64,000 bases of DNA from Paraburkholderia phytofirmans OLGA172 (GCF_001634365.1 NZ_CP014578.1:1302001-1366000); one strand, 5' to 3'; shown: positions 26,075 through 35,439, numbered from the stretch's first letter. Made by a program: numbers and translations. The notes: generated from the letters alone by a model not told the origin.

Positions 26075-26836
26075 ATGGCCACGCCAGACAGCGAGTCATT
26101 CGTGCGCACTTTCGCGCGCGGGCTCGCCGTGATTGAAGTGATGGGGCAACGTGCGAGCCGTCAGACACTCGGGGAAATTGCGGAGGGTGTTGGCTTGCCG
26201 CGCACAGCGGTGCGGCGGTTCCTGATGACGTTGATCGATCTCGTGTTTGTCGCGACCGACGGCAAGTATTATTGGTTGACGCCGCGCGTGCTCAGGCTTG
26301 GTCTGTCGTACCTAAGTTCGCTGCCTTACTGGCGGGATGCGCAGACCACACTCGAGGAACTGTCTACGCGAGTTCGGCAGTCGTGTGCGCTGTCAGTGCT
26401 CGACGGCTCGGACATCGTGTACATCCTGAGGCAGCATTCAAAGCGGATACTCGCAATGAGTCCGACGCTCGGCAGCCGATTGCCCGCGCATGTAGTTTCG
26501 ATGGGTCGTGTACTGCTTGCGGGTTTGCCAGACGATGAGTTGGATGCGTATCTTCAGGGCGCCACGCTGCAGCAATTGACGAGCGCTACGCTGACCGACA
26601 AGGCGATTCTGCGCGAGCGCATTCTCCAGGCACGCGCGCAGGGTTATGCGTGGGTCGACGGCGAACTTGACGAGTCGATCTGCGGCCTTGCCGTGCCTGT
26701 ACGGGACAAGCAAGGAGCAGTCATCGCAGCGATCAACATCAGCTTGCCAGCGGGCCAGTACACCGAAGGAGATGCGATACAGCACTACCTGCCGGAGCTC
26801 CGCCAGGCGGCGTCTCATCTGAGGGCAGCGTCGTAG
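26075..26836 (+). CDS. IclR-family transcriptional regulator
   Basis: 253 residues from ATG 26075 with TAGGAGT ribosome binding site. The N-terminal winged helix (TLGEIAEGVGLPRTAVRRFL) and C-terminal effector domain (GSRLPAHVVSMGRVLLAGLP, GYAWVDGELDESICGLAVPV) are those of the PcaR/PobR-like IclR subgroup. These often activate catabolic operons in response to the pathway substrate. Orientation and the operator above suggest control of the divergent CoA-transferase operon and perhaps the downstream transporter. Confidence 0.9.
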   Translation: MATPDSESFVRTFARGLAVIEVMGQRASRQTLGEIAEGVGLPRTAVRRFLMTLIDLVFVATDGKYYWLTPRVLRLGLSYLSSLPYWRDAQTTLEELSTRVRQSCALSVLDGSDIVYILRQHSKRILAMSPTLGSRLPAHVVSMGRVLLAGLPDDELDAYLQGATLQQLTSATLTDKAILRERILQARAQGYAWVDGELDESICGLAVPVRDKQGAVIAAINISLPAGQYTEGDAIQHYLPELRQAASHLRAAS

Positions 26837-27362
26837 AAGAAGTAAGACGGCAGCAGGCCGGCGTGCCCGATGAGATCGGGTTTGCGACCAAGCCTCAGAT
26901 CGCGATCACGCAGTTGCGCGAGGCACGGCAAAGCGGTGCCCCGGACGGTGTTGTACTGGCCGTTGCCTGCCGAACCCTCGAAGGGCAAGGCTGGCCGAGG
27001 GGCGAGGATGGTGCGGCTTTCAGCGAGAGCACCAGGCGTACCTGAACATAAAACAGCATCAATACGCCAGCCACGTGCGTAGCAAGCGATGTCAGGTTTC
27101 GCAAGCCGATCCATCGCAAGAACACGTCGAATCCATCCCGCCTTAGCACTGCTTGGTATGAGTTAAATTTCTCAGGTGCGTACATCGGGCGCAATGCAGA
27201 ATCGACCAGAATAAAGGACAGAACGCCGAGGCAGCATGTGAGGATGTTTGAACTATTCGTGGCACTACCGGCACAGTCACGGCACACGAGGGGAAGCGGC
27301 GACGCGCCTTCCTTTGGTCACCGAACGGTGCCGTACCAACCCCATGGCGCAGTATTGCTCTG
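26837..27362. other. Gap between IclR gene and transporter, no convincing gene
   Basis: A minus-strand frame (about 27050-27240) contains a hydrophobic stretch SILTCCLGVLSFILVDSALR-like, but it has no start signals and no family match. The gap may be a decayed gene. No terminator was clear. Confidence 0.35.
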
Positions 27363-28094
27363 TCACTCCGTCGCCACAGCACTCCCACCCAGATACGCTG
27401 CGCGCACCCGGCTATCCTGCGCCAGATCCCGGGCCGGGCCGGCTAGCGCGATGCGGCCGCTTTCCAGCACATAGGCCCGATGAGCAATACGCAGTGCCTG
27501 GCGTGCGTTCTGCTCGACGAGAAGGATCGAGGTGCCTTCCTTGCAAATGTCTGCAATCATGCCGAAGATCACCCGGACCAGCTTCGGCGCCAGTCCCATG
27601 GACGGTTCGTCCAGCACAACAACGCGAGGCCGCAGCATTAAAGCGCGTGCGATTGCCAGCATCTGTTGTTCGCCACCGCTGAGCGTGCCCGCCAACTGGC
27701 TACGCCGCTCCCCGAGTCGCGGAAAAGTCCGATAGACCTCGGTCATCCGCTGTTCCAGCAAGGCGCCGTCGGCCCGGATCAGATAACCGCCGAGCCGCAG
27801 ATTTTCCTCGACTGTCAGCGCTCCGAACATGCGACGGCCTTCCGGCACATGACCGAGACCCAGGGCCACGATCTGGTGGGCGCGCAGTCCGGTGAGCAGG
27901 TGCCCGGCCATCACGATCTGTCCAGAACGTGGGCGAATCAGGCCGGAAATGGCGCGTAGCGTCGTGGTCTTGCCGGCCCCGTTGCTGCCGAGCAAGGCCA
28001 CGATCTCACCTTCCGCGACGTCCAGCGAGACGCCGTGCAGAACCTCTACGTTCCCATAGCTCACATGCAGATCGCGGATTTCTAGGAGTCCCAC
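27363..28094 (-). CDS. livF: Branched-chain amino acid-type ABC transporter ATPase (LivF)
   Basis: 243 residues. Walker A is GSNGAGKTT, the signature is LSGGEQQMLAIARAL, and Walker B is VVVLDEPSMGLAP. VPEGRRMFGALTVEENLRLG is typical of LivF. It is the last gene of the transporter operon and overlaps the fused LivM-LivG gene by 13 bases. It powers uptake at the inner membrane. The real substrate could be any amino acid or carboxylate handled by the neighbouring catabolic genes. Confidence 0.93.
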   Translation of the reverse strand: MGLLEIRDLHVSYGNVEVLHGVSLDVAEGEIVALLGSNGAGKTTTLRAISGLIRPRSGQIVMAGHLLTGLRAHQIVALGLGHVPEGRRMFGALTVEENLRLGGYLIRADGALLEQRMTEVYRTFPRLGERRSQLAGTLSGGEQQMLAIARALMLRPRVVVLDEPSMGLAPKLVRVIFGMIADICKEGTSILLVEQNARQALRIAHRAYVLESGRIALAGPARDLAQDSRVRAAYLGGSAVATE

Positions 28095-29896
28095 AGCGAT
28101 TTCTCCCCGGCGGCATCGTCAGCCGCTTCGTCTATTCCCGCCGTACCGAGATAGGCGTCGATCACACGCGGATCGGCCTGGATTTCGGCTGGCGGCCCCT
28201 CGGCGATGATGACGCCATGGTCCATGACGATGATCCGGTCCGACACGCCCATCACCAGCATCATGTCGTGTTCGATCAGCAGCACCGTCACGCCAAGATC
28301 CCGAATTCGCCGGATCAATTCCATCAGCGCGTGCTTCTCGGTCGGATTCATCCCCGCCGCCGGCTCGTCCAGCAGCAGGAGATGCGGGTTGCTGGCGAGC
28401 GCACGGGCGATCTCCAGCCGGCGTTGATCGCCATAGGGCAAGTCGGCTGCGCGTTCGCCCGCCCGGGCGCCGAGGCCGACGAAGCTGAGCCAGCCGAGGC
28501 CCTCTGTCGCGTGATCGGCCGCCTCGGAACGCGCGGAGGGCAGCGCGAGCAATTCGGCGAGCAGTTGCGTTCGGAGCCGATGGTCCATGCCGATCAGCAC
28601 GTTCTCGAAGGCCGTCATGTTGGCAAACAGGCGGATGCCCTGGAAGGTGCGCGCCATGCCCCGATGGACGATGCGATGCGGGGCTCCTCCAACCAGCGAG
28701 GCACCGCGCCAGAGAACCTGACCGCCGGTCGGACGGGTCACGCCGGTGAGACAGTTGAACACGGTGGTTTTGCCGGCGCCGTTCGGGCCGATCAGGCTGA
28801 GAATCTCACCGCTCTGCACGGTGAAGCTGACGCCGCCGACCGCCAGCACACCGCCAAAGCGGCGCTGCATGTTGCGCACTTCGAGCAAGGTTTCGTCGGT
28901 GACGGTCTGGCTCGGCACGGGCTTTGCGGCGCCGGCGCCCTCGCCCTCGCGCGGCGGTGCCACGCGGCGCAGCGGCGCCGGCCACAGGCCTTGCGGCCGG
29001 AGCAGCATCAGGATCACCAGGCCGATCGCGAACCCGAAGATGCGCCAGAGGTTGAGGAAACGCAGCAGCTCGGGCAGGCCGGCAACGATGACGGCGCCGA
29101 GTATCACGCCAGGAATGCTCCCTCGGCCGCCAAGCACGACGATGATCAGGATCGTGACGGACTGCAGATAGGTGAACCCGGTCGGGTCGATCGTCCCGAA
29201 GCGCGCAGCGAACAGGCTGCCGCCAAAACCGCCGATCAATGCGCCCATCACGTAGGCCAGCAGTTTGACGCGCAGCGTCGGCACACCGACGGCCTCGGCA
29301 GCCGCCTCGTCCTCGCGGATGCTGGTCCAGGCGCGGCCGAGCCGAGACTGGCCGAGCCGGATCGCGAACACGAGCACCAGCACGAGGAACGCGATGCCCA
29401 GTTCGTACACCGCATGGGGCGAACTGATCTCGTAACCGAACAGGCTGGGGCTGTCGATACCGTAGATGCCGTTTGGGCCGCCCGTAATCCTGAGATTGGT
29501 GGCAATGATGCGCGTGATCTCGCCGAACCCCAGCGTGACGATCGCCAGGTAGTCGCTGCGCAGGCGCAGGGTGGGGTAGCCGATCACGATGCCCGAAGCG
29601 CTGGCAAACGCGAGGCTGAACGGCAGCGTTTCCCAGAACGAGAAGCGCAGCAGTGTTTCCAGCAGCGCCGTCGTGTAGGCGCCGATGGCAAAGAAGGCTG
29701 CATAGCCCAGATCCAGCAGCCCCGCATAACCGACGACGATATTCAGCCCCAGGCCGAGAATCGAATAGGTGGCGATGGTCAGGCCGACATCGACGATATA
29801 GCTGCTGGCGACAGCCGGCAGTGCCACGGCGGCGACCAGCAGACCTGCGCCGGCCACAGGGCGATGCCAACGCGCTGACGCCTGCGTCGCGCTCAT
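28082..29896 (-). CDS. Fused ABC permease-ATPase (LivM-LivG)
   Basis: 604 residues joining two usually separate proteins. Residues 1-310 are a LivM permease (TYSILGLGLNIVVGYAGLLD, GGPNGIYGI, GGRGSIPGVILGA, and the EAA-like loop IREDEAAAEAVGVP). After a Pro/Gly-rich linker, residues about 345-590 are LivG (Walker A GPNGAGKTT, LPYGDQRRLEIARAL, LLLLDEPAAGMNP). Such fusions are known in beta-proteobacteria. It is preceded by LivH after three bases and overlaps LivF. Confidence 0.92.
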   Translation of the reverse strand: MSATQASARWHRPVAGAGLLVAAVALPAVASSYIVDVGLTIATYSILGLGLNIVVGYAGLLDLGYAAFFAIGAYTTALLETLLRFSFWETLPFSLAFASASGIVIGYPTLRLRSDYLAIVTLGFGEITRIIATNLRITGGPNGIYGIDSPSLFGYEISSPHAVYELGIAFLVLVLVFAIRLGQSRLGRAWTSIREDEAAAEAVGVPTLRVKLLAYVMGALIGGFGGSLFAARFGTIDPTGFTYLQSVTILIIVVLGGRGSIPGVILGAVIVAGLPELLRFLNLWRIFGFAIGLVILMLLRPQGLWPAPLRRVAPPREGEGAGAAKPVPSQTVTDETLLEVRNMQRRFGGVLAVGGVSFTVQSGEILSLIGPNGAGKTTVFNCLTGVTRPTGGQVLWRGASLVGGAPHRIVHRGMARTFQGIRLFANMTAFENVLIGMDHRLRTQLLAELLALPSARSEAADHATEGLGWLSFVGLGARAGERAADLPYGDQRRLEIARALASNPHLLLLDEPAAGMNPTEKHALMELIRRIRDLGVTVLLIEHDMMLVMGVSDRIIVMDHGVIIAEGPPAEIQADPRVIDAYLGTAGIDEAADDAAGEKSLWDS

Positions 29897-29899
29897 GGC

Positions 29900-30799
29900 C
29901 TACATCCTCTCGACGACGCGTTCGCCGAACAAGCCGGTTGGCTTGATCACGAGTACACCGATCAGCACGCCGAACACGAGCACATCGGTCCACTGCGATG
30001 AGACATAACCGGCGCCGAAGGCCTCGAGCAGGCCGATCAGGATGCCGCCGGCCATCGCACCCGGAATGTTGCCGATGCCGCCGAGAACGGCGGCGGTGAA
30101 CGCACGAAGCCCCAGCACGAAGCCCATGAAGAAATTGATCTGCGTGTAGTAGAGCCCCTCCATCACCCCCGCGACGGCGGCCAGCACCGAACCTAGCAGG
30201 AAGGTCAGCTGGATCAGCCGCTCGACATTGACGCCCATCAGACGCGCGGCGTCCTGATCGATCGCCAGCGCGCGCATTGCCGTGCCGAGAAACGTGTGAT
30301 GGACGAAGAAATACAGCGCCAGCATCAGCACAAGGCTCGCTACGATGATGCCGATCTGCGTGAAGCTGACCCGCACGCCGAGCAGATCGAGCCCTGCCTG
30401 GCTGAGCACGTGCGGATAGGTGTCGAAGCCGGCGCCGTACAGCAGCAGCACGCCGTTCTCCAACGCGAGTGAAACGCCGAGCGCCGTGATCAGAATCGAC
30501 AGCCGCGGCGCGCGCAACAGCGGTTGGTACGCCAGCCGCTCGATGGCGAGGCCCAGGGCGCCGGTGACCGCCATCGAAGCGACGAGCGCAATCAGCAGCG
30601 CCAGGGCGAGCGGCAGGTGCGCGGCGGCGAGCGCCGTCAAAGCGGTCCAGCCGACGAACGCACCGACCATGAACAAGTCGCCGTGAGCGAAGTTGATCAG
30701 CCGGATAATCCCGTAGACCATCGTGTAGCCAAGGGCGACGAGGGCATAGAACGAGCCGGTCGTCAGCCCTTCGACGACGAACTGGAAAAAGGTGCTCAT
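29900..30799 (-). CDS. livH: Branched-chain amino acid-type ABC permease (LivH)
   Basis: 299 residues with about eight membrane helices. GLTTGSFYALVALGYTMVYG then IIRLINFAHGDLFM, and VLGGIGNIPGAMAGG, are LivH hallmarks. It pairs with the LivM half of the fused downstream protein to form the membrane channel. The gene follows the binding-protein gene after 25 bases. Confidence 0.93.
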   Translation of the reverse strand: MSTFFQFVVEGLTTGSFYALVALGYTMVYGIIRLINFAHGDLFMVGAFVGWTALTALAAAHLPLALALLIALVASMAVTGALGLAIERLAYQPLLRAPRLSILITALGVSLALENGVLLLYGAGFDTYPHVLSQAGLDLLGVRVSFTQIGIIVASLVLMLALYFFVHHTFLGTAMRALAIDQDAARLMGVNVERLIQLTFLLGSVLAAVAGVMEGLYYTQINFFMGFVLGLRAFTAAVLGGIGNIPGAMAGGILIGLLEAFGAGYVSSQWTDVLVFGVLIGVLVIKPTGLFGERVVERM

Positions 30800-30824
30800 G
30801 GCCGGGCCCGGCGCGCGCCAGGGC

Positions 30825-32024
30825 CTACTTCATCGCCACCCAGTGTCCGCTCGAATCAAGCCGCTGATAAGGCGTGAAATTGCCGCCGCGCACGGTGATG
30901 ACGATATACACCGCGTTGCTGCGGTCACCCTTCGGGTTGAAGCTGATCATCCCGGTCACGCCCTGATAGCCCGAGATCTTGTGCAGAGCAGCATTGATCG
31001 CCGCGGGCGCCGTCGATTTTGCGTTCGCGATCGCTTTTGCGGTGACCCCGACGGCATCGTATTCGTAGACCGAATAGGGGCCGGGACCTTGCCCATAGGC
31101 CTTCGTATAGTCGTCGACGTAGCCGTGCGCGGCGCTCAGGAACTGCGCCAGCGGCGCCGTGGTGATGACCATGTCGTCGGCCGCGGGGCCGGCTGTTTTC
31201 ATCAGTGTGGGGTCGTTGGTGGCGTCGCCGCCCATCAGCGTCATCTTCAGGCCCAGTTGCCGCGCCTCTTTCACCAACAGGCCGGCTTCGGCGAAATAAC
31301 CGGTGTAATAGATCACGTCCGGCTTCAGTGAGCCGACATGGGTCAGCGTCGGCGAGTAGTCCATCTGGCCGGGCGTGATCGCATCGTCGTAGACGACATC
31401 GACACCGTCCTTCTTCAGCGCTTCCACCGTGTTGTCGGCGAGGCCCTTGGAATAGGTCGTGTTGTCGTTGATGACCGCCGCACGTTTCGCGTGCAGGAAG
31501 TTCTTGATGAAGTTGGCCGCAAACGGGCCCTGCTCGTCGTCACGGCCAATCGTGCGGAACACGTTCTCGTAGCCCATCTCGGTCAATTTTGGATTGGTCG
31601 ACGCGTCCATCACGTAGGGAATACCGACGCGGTGAAAGGTCGTCAATTCCGGCAGTGCGGCGCTGGAGCAGTAACCGCCTGCTACCGCGACGACGCCCGC
31701 ATCGACCAGTTTCTGCGCCGCCTGTACCGCCGTCTGCGCGTCGCAGGCGTCGTCTTCCGGCACCAGTTCGATCTGCTTGCCCAGCACGCCGCCCGCCGCG
31801 TTGATTTTGGCGGCGGCCAGCTTGGCGCCGTTGACGATGTCCTGGCCGGCATTGGCGCTGCTGCCCGACAGCGGCACGGGTACGCCGATCTTGAGCGTGG
31901 CGCCCTGGCTTTGCGCCGACCCGGGGGCCGTGCCGGCGAGCACGGCCAGAGCGGCCATGGCCGCGATCGTCGTTCGCCGCAAGACGCGAGCTGCATCGGG
32001 TGTGCCATTCTTCTGAGCAATCAT
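30825..32024 (-). CDS. Periplasmic substrate-binding protein of the Liv-type transporter
   Basis: 399 residues from ATG 32024 with an AGGAG ribosome binding site. A signal peptide ends near GTAPGSAQS. The mature part begins LKIGVPVPLSGSSANAGQDI and contains VAAKINAAGG-like and IGRDDEQGPFAANFI segments of the LivJ family. It is the first gene of the leftward operon binding protein-LivH-LivMG-LivF. The ligand is unknown. Neighbouring D-amino acid dehydrogenase and CoA-transferase genes suggest an amino or organic acid. Confidence 0.92.
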   Translation of the reverse strand: MIAQKNGTPDAARVLRRTTIAAMAALAVLAGTAPGSAQSQGATLKIGVPVPLSGSSANAGQDIVNGAKLAAAKINAAGGVLGKQIELVPEDDACDAQTAVQAAQKLVDAGVVAVAGGYCSSAALPELTTFHRVGIPYVMDASTNPKLTEMGYENVFRTIGRDDEQGPFAANFIKNFLHAKRAAVINDNTTYSKGLADNTVEALKKDGVDVVYDDAITPGQMDYSPTLTHVGSLKPDVIYYTGYFAEAGLLVKEARQLGLKMTLMGGDATNDPTLMKTAGPAADDMVITTAPLAQFLSAAHGYVDDYTKAYGQGPGPYSVYEYDAVGVTAKAIANAKSTAPAAINAALHKISGYQGVTGMISFNPKGDRSNAVYIVITVRGGNFTPYQRLDSSGHWVAMK

Positions 32025-32291
32025 GTTAGTGACTCCTTATTGTGAAAGGGATCGAAGCGATCCGCCACGCGGATAGACCGGTGACATCAGAAAGCGGACA
32101 AAAACGTGCGTTCGCGTGCAATGCCTGATCCGCCAGACGAGTGGCTTGTCTGGCGGGCGCGTCGCGGAGCCGTTAGGAAAGTGCTCCTTTCATGATAGGT
32201 CCCGCCACAGACTGGACGAGATAGGGTATCCGCGTATAGACCACCATTCAACGTGCAGGCAGCGCTATATTTGAACGGGTAGTAGCTGTGC

Positions 32292-32349
32292 ATGGGGCTG
32301 GAGTAAGCGCTATGGGGCTGGAGTAAGCGCTAAAGCGCTAACTCCAGCC
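32292..32349 (+). repeat. Structured hairpin element before the dadA-like gene, with duplicated left arm
   Basis: The 20-mer ATGGGGCTGGAGTAAGCGCT is present twice in tandem (32292-32311, 32312-32331). The second copy forms a 15-bp stem, GGCTGGAGTAAGCGC (32316-32330) with GCGCTAACTCCAGCC (32335-32349), with one mismatch and a TAAA loop. The ribosome binding site and ATG of the dadA-like gene follow within 17 bases. The same core recurs before exbD2 at 56852. Confidence 0.85.
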
Positions 32350-32365
32350 GACAAGGGAGTCACGC

Positions 32366-33610
32366 ATGAAAAGCGTCGTGCTAGGGGGCGGAATCGCAGG
32401 CGTCACGGCCGCCTGGTACCTCGCGAAAGCGGGCCGCGAGGTGACGGTGATCGACCGCCAGCCGGGCGTCGCGCTCGAGACCAGTTTTGCCAACGCTGGC
32501 TTGGTCGCGCCGGGGCATTCGTACACATGGGCCTCGCCGCGTGCGCCGAAAATCCTGCTGAAGTCGCTCTTCGTCGAAGGGCAGGCGCTGCGGCTCAAGC
32601 TCAACGCGGACCCGCACATGTGGATCTGGTGCCTCCAGTTCCTGCGAAACTGCACAGCGGAACGCTCCCGCGTAAACACGACGCGCAAGGTCGCCCTCTG
32701 CCGCTATGCGCAGACGCAGTTGCAACAGTTGACCGCCGCCGAGCATCTGCAATACGACCGTATCAGCCGCGGCCTGTTGTATCTCTATCGCGACGAAGCG
32801 TCTTTTGCGCGCGGCACGCAAAACATGTCGATCCTCAAGGACAACGGCCTGCCGCTCAAAACGCTCGATGCGGCACAGGTCGTCGAACGGGAGCCCGCGC
32901 TTGGGGCGGCGCGTGACAGGATTGCCGGCGCAATCTATTGCCCCACCGACGAAAGCGGCGATGCGCACCTGTTCACCCGCGCCTTGAAGACGGCGTGCGA
33001 ACGCCTTGGCGTGCGTTTCGAATTCGATACGCCGATCAGCGCAATCGAGGCGTCAGGCGACCAGATAGTCGGCGTGCATACGCCGGCGGGACTCGTGCGA
33101 GGTGACGAGTTCGTCCTGGCGCTCGGTTCCTGGTCGCCCATTGTTGCGCGTCGTCTGGGTTATCGGCTGCCGGTGTATCCGGTGAAGGGTTACTCGGCCA
33201 CGTTCCCGGTCGGGCCGGATCACCGTCCGCCGAATCTTGGCGGCGTCGATGAGAACAACCTCGTGGCGTGGGCGCGTTTTGGCCAGCGGCTGCGCTTTAC
33301 TGCAACCGCGGAATTCGCCGGCTACGACACCCACCATACACCCGCCGATTTCACGACCATGCTGCAGGCCGCCCGCGAGCTGTTCCCCGGCGGCGCCGAC
33401 TATGACAGTCCGTCCTACTGGGCCGGTCTGCGCCCGATGACGCCGGAAGGTACGCCGTTGATCGGCCGTACGCGTCACAGGAACCTGTATCTGAACACCG
33501 GGCACGGACACATGGGGTGGACGATGTCGTGCGGCACCGCAAAACTGCTGGTCGACGTCATGACCGGTCGCCAGCCCGAGATCGACATGACAGGGATGAC
33601 ACTGAAATGA
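32366..33610 (+). CDS. D-amino acid dehydrogenase-like FAD oxidoreductase (DadA family)
   Basis: 414 residues. The FAD-binding start VVLGGGIAGVTAAWYLAKAG, then ETSFANAGLVAPGHSYTWAS, and the C-terminal TPEGTPLIGRTRHRNLYLNT then GHGHMGWTMSCGTAK, are DadA signatures. Such enzymes oxidise D-amino acids to keto acids at the membrane. The start is at ATG 32366 with AGGGAG upstream. A racemase/isomerase-like gene overlaps its stop by four bases, which suggests handling of both stereoisomers of a substrate. DadA itself usually sits with alr/dadX, so the true substrate may differ. Confidence 0.88.
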   Translation: MKSVVLGGGIAGVTAAWYLAKAGREVTVIDRQPGVALETSFANAGLVAPGHSYTWASPRAPKILLKSLFVEGQALRLKLNADPHMWIWCLQFLRNCTAERSRVNTTRKVALCRYAQTQLQQLTAAEHLQYDRISRGLLYLYRDEASFARGTQNMSILKDNGLPLKTLDAAQVVEREPALGAARDRIAGAIYCPTDESGDAHLFTRALKTACERLGVRFEFDTPISAIEASGDQIVGVHTPAGLVRGDEFVLALGSWSPIVARRLGYRLPVYPVKGYSATFPVGPDHRPPNLGGVDENNLVAWARFGQRLRFTATAEFAGYDTHHTPADFTTMLQAARELFPGGADYDSPSYWAGLRPMTPEGTPLIGRTRHRNLYLNTGHGHMGWTMSCGTAKLLVDVMTGRQPEIDMTGMTLK

Positions 33611-34383
33611 GCACGAGTGCACTGCAGGACGACGCCTACGCAAGACTCGATTTCGTGCTGGACGACGGCATCTGCCGGCGTGCCGCCATTGGCCTCGTGG
33701 TGCTCGCCACCGATCATACGATCGAACACGAATGGCGCAAGCTGCTGACGCAGGATGGCGTGGCGTTCTACGAAAGCCGCGTATACAACTCGGCGGATAT
33801 CACGCCCGAACGGCTGAGGGAAATGGACTCCCGCATTGCAGCGGCGGTGGCGCTGATTCGCCCTGGCGAGCGGATCGATGTCGTGGCGTTTGGCTGCACG
33901 TCGGCAGCGATGGTGATCGGCGAGGAGAACGTGTTCGCACGCATTCACGAAGCGCGCCCCGGCGTCGCGTGCACCACGCCGATCACCGCCGCGCTCGCTG
34001 CGTTGCGCGCGCTCGGCGTGCAGCGAGCCGCACTGTTGACGCCGTATGTGCGTGCAATCAACGACTCTATGTGCGACTACATCGAGGCGCGGGGTGTCGG
34101 CGTCACGCGTATGGCGTCGTTCGAGCATGCGAACGACAACGAGGTTGCGCGGATTGACGCAGCGTCCCTGCGAGCCGCCGTCGAGCACCTTGCACAGAAC
34201 GCCGACGTGGACGCTGTTTTCGTGTCTTGCACGAGCCTGCGCATCGCCGAACTGATTCCGGAGCTTGAGGCGAGGATCGGCAAGCCGGTGATATCGAGCA
34301 ACTTCGCAATGGCCTGGCACGCATTGCGCCTCGCAGGAGTGGAGGATTGCGAGCCTCATCTGGGGAGGTTATTCACGCTTTGA
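33607..34383 (+). CDS. Maleate isomerase / Asp-Glu racemase superfamily enzyme
   Basis: 258 residues. The ATG overlaps the stop of the upstream gene (ATGA). The two catalytic Cys of the superfamily are present: C97 in AFGCTSAAM and C208 in VSCTSLRI. NSADITPERLREMDSRI and CTTPITAALAALRALGVQRA match maleate cis-trans isomerases and arylmalonate decarboxylase-like enzymes. Translational coupling with the D-amino acid dehydrogenase suggests one pathway. Alternatives are a hydantoin or aspartate racemase-like role. Confidence 0.83.
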   Translation: MSTSALQDDAYARLDFVLDDGICRRAAIGLVVLATDHTIEHEWRKLLTQDGVAFYESRVYNSADITPERLREMDSRIAAAVALIRPGERIDVVAFGCTSAAMVIGEENVFARIHEARPGVACTTPITAALAALRALGVQRAALLTPYVRAINDSMCDYIEARGVGVTRMASFEHANDNEVARIDAASLRAAVEHLAQNADVDAVFVSCTSLRIAELIPELEARIGKPVISSNFAMAWHALRLAGVEDCEPHLGRLFTL

Positions 34384-34756
34384 TCGTAGATAACGTGCGT
34401 GACCTGGGAAGCAATCAGAATGACCGGTCGTTGTCATCGTGGTCGTGCAGCGGGTCAGGGCTCTTCTGGGTGGAGCGCAGCACGCCACCATCGTCGAAAT
34501 AGAAGTGGAAGAGCCAGACGCTGTGGGGTGCTGTTTGTTGTCGATTGGCGGGATGTCATGTCGGACTGCATACTTCAGATCAAGCACTTAACTTTGACAC
34601 CAGGTGCAGAAAAAGATTTCGGCCGATTCCAGACGCATTAACGGTTCGTCCGGCGCGTCGCTGTCGCAGATGATCCCGCAATGCAACAGGTTGGAGAGCC
34701 GGAAAGGAAGCGGCGCATAATACTGAAATTCCTTTGTCGGGATGGTGGAGGTAGAG
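34384..34756. other. Gap before a cluster of small unknown genes, no gene seen
   Basis: Short frames here have no good starts and no recognisable protein. Nothing structured was seen. Confidence 0.4.
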
Positions 34757-35065
34757 ATGACTACGTTTGCTATCGACGGTGTACGCATTAACCCTGCAAC
34801 TGATCGAGTCACGCACGTGCGCTGGGCTCCGGTCGACCTGAGGACGCATGAATGGCTGTCCCCGACCGCGATAGTCGAGGTAGCCGAAGTGGTCAGAGCG
34901 ATCCATGCGGGGGACGTAGGCTGGTCCCTTTTTACCCTCGGCGGTGCGAGATTTCTGGGGCCGAAAATAAAGATCGTTACGCACACCAACGGCCCTGATG
35001 GAATCGACACGGAGGACCCCGACGGGAGTGTCGAAAAGTCCATGGACGATCTTCCGCAGGTTTGA
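34757..35065 (+). CDS. Hypothetical protein
   Basis: 102 residues from ATG 34757 with GGAGGTAGAG upstream. The sequence is beta-rich (TTFAIDGVRINPATDRVTHV) with a predicted Trp/Leu core. The C-terminus is acidic (DTEDPDGSVEKSMDDLP). No domain was recognised. It heads a rightward run of small genes ending with the toxin-like gene, and may belong to the same accessory cassette. Confidence 0.68.
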   Translation: MTTFAIDGVRINPATDRVTHVRWAPVDLRTHEWLSPTAIVEVAEVVRAIHAGDVGWSLFTLGGARFLGPKIKIVTHTNGPDGIDTEDPDGSVEKSMDDLPQV

Positions 35066-35148
35066 CGAAGCACCGGTATGGTTGCGCGCATGAGTTTCAT
35101 GTCGCGGCGCCTGCATACGATTCCTTCAAATTCCGGACGGAGACTGGC

Positions 35149-35418
35149 ATGTGGGACAAGATCGAGCACAACGGATACGAAGTCTGGGTCCTTCCGATCC
35201 TTGCATACGGCCCGCGGACACCCACCACCCTGTGGCATTACTCGGCGTACATCTGTCGCCACGGCGCCGATGCCCACGTCACTGGGCAGAGCATTCGTTT
35301 CGAGGAACTTGCCGCCACTTTTCGCAGTGAAGAAGAAGCCCGCGAGGCGGGGTATGTCGAAGGCAAGCGGCGCGTCGATATGGTTCCCGAAGGCGGGTGG
35401 GGTGCCGGCAACGGCTGA
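35149..35418 (+). CDS. Hypothetical protein
   Basis: 89 residues from ATG 35149 (MWDKIEHNGYEVWVLPIL) with CGGAGA upstream. The frame is open to 35062, but that extension has no ribosome binding site. The aromatic, beta-like first half and the helical FEELAATFRSEEEAREAGY segment suggest a small alpha/beta protein. The family is unknown. Confidence 0.62.
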   Translation: MWDKIEHNGYEVWVLPILAYGPRTPTTLWHYSAYICRHGADAHVTGQSIRFEELAATFRSEEEAREAGYVEGKRRVDMVPEGGWGAGNG

Positions 35419-35439
35419 TCAATGCTCAAGTTGCTCAAT

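Noticed and set aside
26895..27287. Minus-strand frame with a hydrophobic stretch
   Set aside because: One membrane-like segment only, and no start signals, so it is reported as a gap rather than a gene.
27929..29878. Plus-strand open frame of 649 codons opposite the LivMG fusion
   Set aside because: The opposite strand encodes unmistakable ABC transporter motifs. This frame is an artefact of high third-position GC.
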